Positions 1-6,723 of a DNA stretch of 17,632 nt are shown one piece after another. The stretch is from assembly GCA_947258425.1 (NCBI GenBank), contig CAMYIG010000035.1, positions 1-17,632 of the forward strand, read 5' to 3'. This DNA comes from SZUA-76 sp945787585 (GTDB lineage Bacteria; Pseudomonadota; Gammaproteobacteria; SZUA-140). The notes under the pieces were generated by a model. It ran no database searches. It was not told where the DNA came from and was given only the letters and a program-made list of their open reading frames with translations. Position 1 is the first letter of the stretch. Each line of letters begins with the position of its first letter. The position numbers were made by a program, and so were the translations under genes.

Positions 1-78
1 CACAGGCTCGCGGCTACGGCCACGCTGCACGATATGGACTGGAATGTCCGGCAGGAAGAATCTTGGTTTTCTTGGCAT
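1..78 (-). CDS. REP-associated tyrosine transposase (RAYT), 5' end only
   Basis: Translating the minus strand from the ATG at 76-78 gives 26 residues beginning MPRKPRFFLPDIPVHIVQRG and ending at the window edge. This is the characteristic N-terminus of the IS200-like Y1 transposases that act on REP sequences: a basic start, then a PxH(I/V)VQRG strand. The catalytic HUH and tyrosine motifs would lie further downstream, outside the window, so intactness cannot be judged. A strong ribosome binding site (AGGAGGG, 7 nt before the ATG) supports this start. The upstream leader carries a GTCAGA hairpin of the kind found beside such genes. Proteins of this family are single-strand DNA nucleases that bind REP hairpins; this role is family knowledge, not shown here. 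Confidence 0.85.
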   Translation of the reverse strand, partial: MPRKPRFFLPDIPVHIVQRGRSREPV

Positions 79-131
79 TCACCTACCCTCCTGGTACCTG
101 GAGAGAGATAGTAGCCGACAAATTTTTCCTT

Positions 132-154
132 GTAAAGGGCTCTGACCCCTTTAC
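132..154. repeat. GTCAGA-type hairpin upstream of the RAYT gene
   Basis: A perfect 8-bp inverted repeat: GTAAAGGG at 132-139 and CCCTTTAC at 147-154 around a 7-nt loop, CTCTGAC. Read on the minus strand, the loop side is GGGGTCAGAG, the type of motif commonly seen next to REP-associated transposases. It lies about 54 bp upstream of the transposase start. A second, related core (GGATCAGACTCGAC) lies at 177-190 in the opposite orientation. This is probably a REP-like substrate or a relic of one. Confidence 0.55.
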
Positions 155-377
155 CGATTAATGTTACGTAAAAAAAGGATCAGACTCGACAGGATAGAAA
201 CGCTACCAAAAATGCCCTTGTGGTACGGTAAAACGCATCGTACACGACTATCAGACACAAGTCCTTACTTGATGCCTCCAGAGGAGGTCAATCCCTCACC
301 ACGCGCGCAATCTGCAAGACAGACAATCCGCATGGTTTAAGACTCAATAATCGCGCACAGACAAAACATGCCATAGA

Positions 378-406
378 TTGACACTAATTCAAAGTGGTTA
401 TTTTAT
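378..406 (+). promoter_or_regulatory. Sigma70-type promoter candidate (plus strand)
   Basis: A perfect -35 hexamer TTGACA (378-383), a 17-bp spacer and a -10 match TTTTAT (401-406) inside an A/T-rich patch. The predicted start is near 413. No protein gene follows on this strand before the hairpin terminator at 538-556, so it would serve a short RNA or be a chance match. Confidence 0.4.
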
Positions 407-412
407 ATTGTA

Positions 413-562
413 ATAAAGGCATCAGGCTTTAAAGCAGTGGTCTGGCGCACATGAACAAGGGGCTAGAGCACTTGATTCCCTCACTCCCACAAAAGCACAT
501 CAAGATATTCTTAATTTATATTCAGCACACAAAAAAAGGGCGCCATCTCAGCGCCCTCTTTA
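413..562 (+). ncRNA. Candidate small RNA between promoter and terminator
   Basis: The interval is bounded by a consensus-like promoter (378-406) and by a G/C hairpin followed by TCTTTATT, which can act as an intrinsic terminator on the plus strand. It would give a transcript of about 150 nt, convergent with htpX. I do not recognise it as a known RNA family. The hairpin may simply be the htpX terminator and the promoter fortuitous, so this is an inference from signal arrangement. Confidence 0.25.
531..562. terminator. Bidirectional intrinsic terminator downstream of htpX
   Basis: A 6-bp G/C stem, GGGCGC (538-543) and GCGCCC (551-556), with a 7-nt loop. On the minus strand the stem is followed by seven T residues, a strong intrinsic terminator 26 nt after the htpX stop codon. 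On the plus strand it is followed by TCTTTATT, a weaker T-rich tail. Confidence 0.8.
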
Positions 563-582
563 TTCAACGATTTAGCAGATAA

Positions 583-1467
583 TTACTGCATCGCTTTCAA
601 TGCGGCAATGCGTTCATCCAGCGGCGGATGGCTCATAAACAGTCGCTTGATACCGCTACCGATACCACCCGCGATACCAAAGGCCGCCAGCTGATCTGGC
701 AGTGCTTCCTGACCGCTTGCGCGTTTAAGTGCCTCCAGTGCCGAGATCATTTTATTACGATCCGACAACTTCGCACCGCCTTCATCCGCACGGAACTCAC
801 GCTTACGGCTGAACCACATCACAATCATCGCCGCCAGGATGCCCAGTAAAATTTCAGCAGCAATCATCGTGACGTAATATCCGATGCCGTGGCCACGGTC
901 ATTCTTGAGGATCACTCGATCAACAAAATGGCCAATCACGCGTGATAAAAACATCACAAAGGTATTCAACACACCCTGAATCAGGGTCAAGGTAATCATA
1001 TCGCCATTGGCGACATGAGCAATCTCATGCCCGAGTACAGCCTCAACCTCATCGCGGCTCATGTTATTGAGCAGGCCAGCGCTGACCGCGACCAGCGCCT
1101 TGTTTCGGTTCATCCCGGTGGCAAAGGCGTTCGGTGATGGCGAAGGGAAGATCGCCACTTCCGGCATACCAATACCGGCCTGTTGCGCCTGACGTTCTAC
1201 CGTCATCAGCAGCCAGCGTTCGGTCTCGTTGGCGGGTTGCTCAATCACTTGGGCACCTGTGGAGCGCTTCGCCATCCATTTGGAGATCGCCAGCGAAATA
1301 AACGACCCACCAAAACCGAAGACGGCACAGAAGACCAGCAATGCCGGGATGTCGAGGTTGATCCCTTGCGCATCCATGTAGCCCTCAAAGCCTAACAGGC
1401 TAAGCGTGATACTCAGGACAACCATGATGGCGATGTTCGTCGCCAAGAATAGAAAAATTCGCATCAT
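583..1467 (-). CDS. htpX: HtpX, inner-membrane zinc metalloprotease
   Basis: Zinc-dependent M48-family protease of the cytoplasmic membrane that degrades misfolded membrane proteins alongside FtsH. The 294-residue length matches the family. Membrane segments are visible near residues 4-25, 41-60, 157-176 and 197-219. The active site HEIAH is at 147-151, with the third zinc ligand expected to be Glu224 in the RKREFRADEGGA stretch. The conserved SPSPNAFATG (109-118) and the C-terminal SHPPLDERI (279-287) are both present, so the protein looks intact. The start codon is the first of two adjacent ATGs, giving the usual MMRI beginning, with GGAG about 10 nt upstream. It is transcribed alone, divergent from the His-rich lipoprotein gene, and ends at a clear terminator. 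Confidence 0.97.
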   Translation of the reverse strand: MMRIFLFLATNIAIMVVLSITLSLLGFEGYMDAQGINLDIPALLVFCAVFGFGGSFISLAISKWMAKRSTGAQVIEQPANETERWLLMTVERQAQQAGIGMPEVAIFPSPSPNAFATGMNRNKALVAVSAGLLNNMSRDEVEAVLGHEIAHVANGDMITLTLIQGVLNTFVMFLSRVIGHFVDRVILKNDRGHGIGYYVTMIAAEILLGILAAMIVMWFSRKREFRADEGGAKLSDRNKMISALEALKRASGQEALPDQLAAFGIAGGIGSGIKRLFMSHPPLDERIAALKAMQ

Positions 1468-1515
1468 TGTAGCAAAACTCCACGTTCTGTTTTAGGGGTT
1501 ACCCCCTGTTTTCGA

Positions 1516-1543
1516 TTTATACGAGATATGTATTCTATGCCAG
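1516..1543 (-). promoter_or_regulatory. Candidate htpX promoter
   Basis: On the minus strand, CTGGCA (1538-1543) and TATAAA (1516-1521) are separated by 16 bp, a fair sigma70 match. The start would be near 1509, giving a leader of about 40 nt. The leader contains a short G/C hairpin (AGGGG at 1494-1498 with CCCCT at 1503-1507). A heat-shock sigma32 promoter might be expected for htpX, but I see no convincing CCCCAT-type -10. Confidence 0.4.
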
Positions 1544-1620
1544 AATTCAAGCGCCGCAATGTAATTATTTTTTATGTGGTCAGCAATACCCGGCCTGCGA
1601 TCAACGGCCCATATATTTCA

Positions 1621-1649
1621 TTGATACCCGCCATGAGTCTCGATAAGAT
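1621..1649 (+). promoter_or_regulatory. Candidate promoter of the His-rich lipoprotein gene
   Basis: TTGATA (1621-1626), a 17-bp spacer and TAAGAT (1644-1649) form a fair sigma70 match. Transcription would begin near 1656, about 26 nt before the ATG at 1682. No strong ribosome binding site is visible in that short leader. Confidence 0.4.
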
Positions 1650-1681
1650 GGCTACGAACCCTCTAAGATTATAACGCTATT

Positions 1682-2539
1682 ATGACACTTCGCCTGTTTA
1701 CCACGCTACTGCTAATCCTTTTTCTGTCAGGCTGCGACCGTGCTCACAATGACGGGCAGGATGGCCACGATGCCGCGGCACATGACCACACAGACGGTAT
1801 GGAACACGACCACAGCGGGGATGACGAGCATGTCGATCGTTCGCAACACCTGGTCGATTTCAGCGATAAAAGCGAACTCTTTCTGCAATATGAAACGTTA
1901 GTGGCCAAACGTGACTCCGTCTTCCTCGCCCACGTGACCCAGTTGAGCGATTACACCCCTATTCCGGGCGGCTTCATTACCATCACGCTCTCTGGCGGGG
2001 GTGCACCCGATGAAACCTTCCGCGGTAAACGACCCGTCCGCGCGGGGATTCATATAGAAGTGGCACTGCCACAATACCCCGGCGAGCGACAACTATCGCT
2101 GCAATTGCACTCTCCCACTGTTACTGCTACCCATCACCTCGGCACAGTCACGGTCTACCCGACTTACGCGGCATCGAAAAACGTGGCGCCACGCGAGTTT
2201 CCACCTAACAGCCGTTACCTTGAAAAAGAGGCGCAGTGGCAAGCGGGTTTTCTGATTCAAACACCCAGCATCGATGTTCAACAAAACCTGACGCTACCCA
2301 GCACCGCCATTCATCAAAATAATGAAGAAGAATTTATATATGTTATGCGGGGGGCAGAGTTTTTTGAACGCAGACCAGTGGTCACCACGGCCACCCATCA
2401 CGGCATGGCCACTATCACACAAGGCATTGTCAATGATGAGCGCGTGGTCGTTCGTGGCAGTGGTGCACTACTACCAGAAGATGAAATAGAAACAGCCGAG
2501 CCATCAACTGAAGATCACACAGAACCACATCGCCACTAA
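1682..2539 (+). CDS. His-rich lipoprotein resembling an RND efflux adaptor without its central domains
   Basis: 285 residues. A signal peptide ends in a lipobox LSGC with Cys18, so the protein is probably a lipoprotein anchored in the cell envelope. Residues 22-56 are rich in His and Asp and probably bind metal ions. Residues 57-165 resemble the N-terminal domain found in some CusB/HlyD-type adaptors, including the phrase TLSGGGAP (102-109). Residues 180-190 (EKEAQWQAGF) resemble the segment that normally precedes the lipoyl/barrel-sandwich part. The text then passes directly to LTLPSTAIHQ (203-212) and a C-terminal proximal-domain pattern with ERVVVRGSGALLPEDE (253-268). The hairpin, lipoyl and beta-barrel regions are absent, without any frameshift. 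No RND pump or outer-membrane channel gene is nearby. It may be a stand-alone metal-binding envelope protein; the function is unproven. Confidence 0.7.
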   Translation: MTLRLFTTLLLILFLSGCDRAHNDGQDGHDAAAHDHTDGMEHDHSGDDEHVDRSQHLVDFSDKSELFLQYETLVAKRDSVFLAHVTQLSDYTPIPGGFITITLSGGGAPDETFRGKRPVRAGIHIEVALPQYPGERQLSLQLHSPTVTATHHLGTVTVYPTYAASKNVAPREFPPNSRYLEKEAQWQAGFLIQTPSIDVQQNLTLPSTAIHQNNEEEFIYVMRGAEFFERRPVVTTATHHGMATITQGIVNDERVVVRGSGALLPEDEIETAEPSTEDHTEPHRH

Positions 2540-2563
2540 CGTGGTGAATAACCACATCGTTTC

Positions 2564-2592
2564 TTGACAGCGTCCCGCCAAATGGTTTTAAC
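2564..2592 (+). promoter_or_regulatory. Candidate promoter of the phoD-like operon
   Basis: A perfect TTGACA (2564-2569), a 17-bp spacer and a weak -10 TTTAAC (2587-2592). An 18-bp A/T-rich near-palindrome with CTCT and AGAG ends (2592-2609) overlaps the edge of the -10 and could be an operator or simply melt easily. The leader would be about 95 nt. Confidence 0.35.
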
Positions 2593-2693
2593 TCTATATA
2601 TATAAAGAGAGCGTCGTGCTGCGGTAGATGTCCATAGACAGTCAATACCACTGCCAAGAATGAACGCCCCATCAAAACTCAGGGAGAAGCGGT

Positions 2694-4181
2694 ATGAGTA
2701 TCCACCCAACTAATACCAGCCAGTGGTCACTTGTGGTACATCGTGTGACCTCAACGACGGCGGAAGTGTGGGTCGGCACCCTCTTTCCAACCCTTAAAAA
2801 GCCTGCAGTAGCCACGGTCGAACTCACCCTTCCGGATGGCAGTACACAAACAAAAAGAATTACTAAAGCGGCTTGGCAGCGCCCGTTCGATAAAATGAAC
2901 CAGCGTTTTTACAAGATCGTTAAGTTCGACAATCTCACCCCCGGTCAACGCTACGAAGTGAATTTTAACCGCCGCATAGAGGCCATCGGTGATGAGGTGC
3001 CCCAATCCTGGCAACACCTACGCAACGGTAACTTCACCACCCTGCCCAAGCGTGTGCCGCTCAAGGGCAAAAAACCTTTTACCATTGCGCTTGGCAGCTG
3101 TTTCTACAATCACCGTGATGGCGGCCGTGCCGCTGAGGCCTATAAAGCGCTTTACCGCCATGGGCCGGAGAACGTACGGCCGGATATCACCTTTTTAACC
3201 GGCGATCAGGTCTATCTCGATATCGGTTTCGACTCTCTATCGCTGGTGCCGAGTGAGATTCGTCAGCGCGTTGCGGATGATTACGCGCTGCACTGGCAGG
3301 CGATGGGCAGTATTCTGAGCAATGGTGGTACCTGGATGCTACCTGACGATCATGAATTCTGGAACGACTACCCCTTTTATAAATCGATCATCCCGCAGCT
3401 TCAGGCACTGCGCCTGCACCATGTGCGCAAGGCGTGGGATGCCGTCGCCACCGATGGTGTGCGCAACGTTCAGTGCAGCGCTGACTTTGAAACATTTACG
3501 CTGAGCAACGACCTGTCGATCTGCATCGCAGATTTTCGTTCCCTCAGGGATGAGAACGGTTTCACCTCGCCGCTTAATTTCAAAAAAATCACTCAATGGG
3601 CCAGTGAACTCAAATCACCGGGCGTGTTTATCGCATCACAACCCTTGATTGTTGAAGAGAACGAAACGGAAAAGAACCTGCTTAGTTACAAACAGCAATA
3701 TGCTGATTTATTAAAGGCCTTTGCCGCCAGTGGTCATGACATCGTATTGATGAGTGGCGACGTCCACTTTGGTCGTATCGCCACCACGCAACTGGGCGAT
3801 GATGCCAATGGGCCAAGGCTGATTGAAATCATCGCCTCGCCGCTTTCCAATCTAACCTATCTTAACGGCATTGCGACGGACAAGGCGGAATCAAAGCCGA
3901 CCTCATTCCCCCCCCCTGAGATCTGCAAGCTCAACGGCTGGAAGGCGACAAAAGTGACCTATAATAAGCACTATCAAGTCAGTACCAAAAGGGGCAACAT
4001 CTTTTCTGCCTATCCCAAAACACGAACGCGAGAGCATTTTATGACCGTGAGTTTCTGCCGTAACCCCGATTCAGGCACAATAGACCTCAATGCCAATGCA
4101 TGGCGCATCCGCGAGACACGAGGAAGAAAAAAAATACCCGCTAAAGATTTCCAACGGGCCTTTACCATCAAGCTCAAATAA
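2694..4181 (+). CDS. PhoD-like metallophosphatase
   Basis: A 495-residue member of the PhoD-like phosphatase family, enzymes that hydrolyse phosphomonoesters or phosphodiesters with bound metal ions. Residues 10-118 form a beta-rich fibronectin-like N-terminal domain. The metal-site motifs then appear in order: GSC (134-136), GDQVY (170-174), DDHE (218-221) and GDVH (355-358). No signal peptide, Tat motif or membrane segment is visible, so unlike secreted PhoD enzymes this form may act inside the cell, or depend on its membrane-protein neighbour for localisation. A ribosome binding site GGGAG lies before the ATG. The next gene begins 27 nt after the stop and is almost certainly co-transcribed. 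I do not assign the symbol phoD because the substrate is unknown. Confidence 0.88.
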   Translation: MSIHPTNTSQWSLVVHRVTSTTAEVWVGTLFPTLKKPAVATVELTLPDGSTQTKRITKAAWQRPFDKMNQRFYKIVKFDNLTPGQRYEVNFNRRIEAIGDEVPQSWQHLRNGNFTTLPKRVPLKGKKPFTIALGSCFYNHRDGGRAAEAYKALYRHGPENVRPDITFLTGDQVYLDIGFDSLSLVPSEIRQRVADDYALHWQAMGSILSNGGTWMLPDDHEFWNDYPFYKSIIPQLQALRLHHVRKAWDAVATDGVRNVQCSADFETFTLSNDLSICIADFRSLRDENGFTSPLNFKKITQWASELKSPGVFIASQPLIVEENETEKNLLSYKQQYADLLKAFAASGHDIVLMSGDVHFGRIATTQLGDDANGPRLIEIIASPLSNLTYLNGIATDKAESKPTSFPPPEICKLNGWKATKVTYNKHYQVSTKRGNIFSAYPKTRTREHFMTVSFCRNPDSGTIDLNANAWRIRETRGRKKIPAKDFQRAFTIKLK

Positions 4182-4208
4182 GACGCCACCCACACAGGAA
4201 GGAATCAG

Positions 4209-5150
4209 ATGATGGAAGAAAACATAATCCAGCAAACTGACCCAAAGCACATTACCAACCTCAGTGGTTTTCTCAAAGACGTGATGCGCCTCGCCATCTA
4301 CGCGGTTGAGCGTGGTAGTCTGCCTGAGGATATCCATATGGATGAACTCTATCGCATGTGGGATATCAAGATCACACAGCAAAACAGGCTCAGTTGCGAC
4401 GACGTGGCTTACCTACAGAAGTGCTATCTGATACTCGGCAGGCAACTTGCACCCGCAACGGCGATCAGCCTGCGCGCGACTGAATGTAAAAATGCCCGTA
4501 GCAGCAGAGACTATATGAATACCGACGCGGGCAAACATGTGCGCAATATGTGGTTCGCCTCTTTTGCGGCACTAGTTACCATTATTTTGATGAATCTCTA
4601 CCAGTATATGTTTGAATTTAATTCGGCGGTGTGGGCTGCCGAACATAGCAGCATGTTCAATAACGCCACCTACCTCTACACACTTGTCACCACGTTGACA
4701 CCTTTTATGTATGGTGCCTTTGGCGCCTCTGTTTTTTTATTGCGCCAGGCTGAAACGCAACTGCGCGAGCGCACCTTTGACCCAAGACGACTGCCCGAGT
4801 TTCGCAATCGCCTTGTGCTGGGTACCTTGAGTGGTGGTGCCATAGTACTACTCTACAGCAGTGGTGGGATAACAGAGACTAATGTCAAAATCACCGAAGC
4901 CGCCCTCGGTTTTATCGGTGGCTACAGTATCGACCTGCTCTTTTCACTGCTCGACCGTGTGGTTAATGCACTCAAACCGGAAACGCCAGAGAGCATATGT
5001 TCTCCTGCCAACCGTACATCACCACTCACTCGTCCACAAAATAACAACAGGATGACTGCCGCACAAGCGGCACAAAATACGAAGGATGAGAAAGAAACCA
5101 CGCCACAGCTGGTGCCTGTGACTAAAAAGGAGAACGATAGCCTCGGCTAA
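4209..5150 (+). CDS. Unrecognised four-helix membrane protein, partner of the PhoD-like enzyme
   Basis: 313 residues; I do not recognise the family. Residues 1-110 are a soluble, mainly helical region with no obvious motif. Four hydrophobic segments follow, near 115-134, 155-178, 201-218 and 229-249; the third and fourth include GTLSGGAIVLL and GFIGGYSIDLLF. The C-terminal tail (254-313) is polar, low in complexity, rich in Asn, Gln, Thr and Lys, and probably cytoplasmic. An AGGAAGGA ribosome binding site lies 5 nt before the first of two ATGs. The gene lies 27 nt downstream of the metallophosphatase on the same strand, so a role in anchoring, regulating or supplying that enzyme is a reasonable guess and nothing more. 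Confidence 0.8.
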   Translation: MMEENIIQQTDPKHITNLSGFLKDVMRLAIYAVERGSLPEDIHMDELYRMWDIKITQQNRLSCDDVAYLQKCYLILGRQLAPATAISLRATECKNARSSRDYMNTDAGKHVRNMWFASFAALVTIILMNLYQYMFEFNSAVWAAEHSSMFNNATYLYTLVTTLTPFMYGAFGASVFLLRQAETQLRERTFDPRRLPEFRNRLVLGTLSGGAIVLLYSSGGITETNVKITEAALGFIGGYSIDLLFSLLDRVVNALKPETPESICSPANRTSPLTRPQNNNRMTAAQAAQNTKDEKETTPQLVPVTKKENDSLG

Positions 5151-5195
5151 CCGCCCAACTCAAATGCGATTAAGCTTTATAACGATGAGTAATCA

Positions 5196-6581
5196 CTAAC
5201 CACGACGCCAGCGGCTGCCGCCAGCGCCATCTTCGACGATCACCCCTTGCGCCTGTAGTTCGTCACGAATGCGGTCTGCCTCGGCCCACGCCTTCGCCTG
5301 CTTGGCATCAATGCGTTGCTGGATCAATGTCTCGATCTGCGCATCACTAAGCCCATCTTCGCCGGCATCCCCCTTCAAAAAGGCTTCCGCATCGCCCTGT
5401 AGCAAGCCAATCACGCCACCGAGGTAACGTAGATTGCCCGCCAGCTGCGCGGCAACCTCAGGCATATTACTGGCCTTGGCACGATTCAATGCGGTAGCAA
5501 TTTCAAACAGTACCGCCAGTGCCTCAGGGGTGTTGAAGTCATCATCCATCGCGGCACGAAAACGTGATTGATACTCTCCGCCATCATTCACTGCGGCGGC
5601 CTCGACACCGCGCAACGCAGTATAAAAACGTTCCAGTGCCAGCTTTGCACCATCCAGATTTTGGTCGGCATAATTGAGTGGGCTGCGGTAGTGACTGGCG
5701 AGGATAAAATAACGGATCACTTCTGGTGCGTATGTCTTCAGCACTTCACGTAAGGTAAAAAAATTACCCAGTGATTTTGACATCTTCTCTTCATTGATCT
5801 GAACAAAGCCGTTGTGAATCCAGTAGTTCACAAATTTACAGCCGGTCGCCGCTTCACTCTGTGCAATCTCGTTTTCGTGATGCGGAAACTGTAGATCGAG
5901 TCCGCCACCGTGAATATCAAAATGGTCACCGAGACAGTCAGTCGCCATCGCAGAGCATTCAATGTGCCAACCCGGGCGCCCTTGGCCCCACGGTGAAACC
6001 CAGCTCGGCTCATCGGGCTTGGCTGATTTCCACAGCACAAAATCGAGTGGGTCGTCTTTCGCACCCACTACATCGACACGCTCACCAGCACGCAGGTCTT
6101 CAATGCGCTTGCCCGATAACTGCCCATACCCCTCAAAACGACTCACGTCATAATAGACATCACCGCTCTTTCCGAGATAGGCGTAGCCCTTTTCAACCAG
6201 CGTCTCGATCATCTGAATAATCTGCGCCATTGATGTGGTGGCACAGGGTTCCTGATCGGGCGGCAACACCCCCAGCGCGGCGGCATCCTCGCGCATGGCA
6301 TCGATAAAGCGGGCGGTCAGTGCTTCAATGGATTCACTATTCTCATTGGCACGCGCAATAATTTTATCGTCAATATCGGTGATATTGCGCACATATGTCA
6401 GCTCGTAGCCGCTTTCGCGCAGATAGCGAGCGATCACATCGAACACCACCAGCACCCGCGCGTGGCCAACGTGGCAGTAGTCATACACGGTCATGCCGCA
6501 GACATACATACTCACCTTGCCAGGTTCAATCGGGGTGAAAAGCGCTTTTTGATTGGACAGCGTGTTGTAGATATGCAGCAT
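5196..6581 (-). CDS. cysS: Cysteinyl-tRNA synthetase
   Basis: Charges tRNA-Cys with cysteine in the cytoplasm. The 461-residue length is that of the bacterial enzyme. The HIGH-type motif is HVGH (37-40) and the KMSKS loop is at 266-270. The zinc site of this synthetase is complete: Cys28, Cys209, His234 and Glu238 (in FPHHENE). The C-terminal anticodon-binding region ends in the typical VEDGAGGSRWRRG (449-461). The gene stands alone after a 142-nt gap from pstB and converges on the phoD-linked membrane protein gene with 45 nt between stops; no terminator hairpin is evident there. Confidence 0.98.
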   Translation of the reverse strand: MLHIYNTLSNQKALFTPIEPGKVSMYVCGMTVYDYCHVGHARVLVVFDVIARYLRESGYELTYVRNITDIDDKIIARANENSESIEALTARFIDAMREDAAALGVLPPDQEPCATTSMAQIIQMIETLVEKGYAYLGKSGDVYYDVSRFEGYGQLSGKRIEDLRAGERVDVVGAKDDPLDFVLWKSAKPDEPSWVSPWGQGRPGWHIECSAMATDCLGDHFDIHGGGLDLQFPHHENEIAQSEAATGCKFVNYWIHNGFVQINEEKMSKSLGNFFTLREVLKTYAPEVIRYFILASHYRSPLNYADQNLDGAKLALERFYTALRGVEAAAVNDGGEYQSRFRAAMDDDFNTPEALAVLFEIATALNRAKASNMPEVAAQLAGNLRYLGGVIGLLQGDAEAFLKGDAGEDGLSDAQIETLIQQRIDAKQAKAWAEADRIRDELQAQGVIVEDGAGGSRWRRG

Positions 6582-6626
6582 ATAAAAGTCTTTATCTGTG
6601 ATGGATGATCAAATGAGTGGTCGGTC

Positions 6627-6655
6627 ATTATACCCATATCCCGCGACATAGGCAG
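6627..6655 (-). promoter_or_regulatory. Candidate cysS promoter
   Basis: On the minus strand there is a perfect TATAAT (6627-6632), with a weak -35 CTGCCT (6650-6655) 17 bp upstream. The predicted start near 6620 gives a leader of about 39 nt. It lies in the 142-nt gap after pstB, which is consistent with cysS being transcribed separately from the pst operon. Confidence 0.45.
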
Positions 6656-6723
6656 CCCGAAACCTCACCAAATACCCCGTGATTATGCCGCTGAGCCGTC
6701 ACTGCGCGCGTTAAACAGACCTT

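Larger units (their letters stand above)
79..582. other. Non-coding region between the RAYT gene and htpX
   Basis: No protein gene is convincing here. The left third holds the transposase ribosome binding site (around 86-92) and the GTCAGA hairpin with its inverted partner. Positions 191-377 show nothing I can name, apart from a short CCTCC/GGAGG inverted repeat near 275-287. Positions 378-562 contain a good promoter match followed by a bidirectional hairpin terminator, with a possible small RNA between them. The only open frame on the plus strand of this stretch (451-582, 43 codons) has no ribosome binding site and runs through the terminator. Confidence 0.5.

Noticed and set aside
451..582. 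A 43-codon plus-strand frame next to htpX
   Set aside because: It has no ribosome binding site and its second half is the bidirectional terminator, so it is unlikely to be translated.
1494..1507. Short G/C hairpin in the htpX leader as an RNA thermometer
   Set aside because: The stem is five base pairs and does not cover the ribosome binding site, so there is no support for that function.
2541..2555. GTGGT/ACCAC hairpin after the lipoprotein gene as a terminator
   Set aside because: A 5-bp stem without a proper T tract is too weak to call.
5861..6220. A 119-codon plus-strand frame
   Set aside because: It lies antisense inside cysS and has the Arg/Ser/His-rich composition of a shadow frame.
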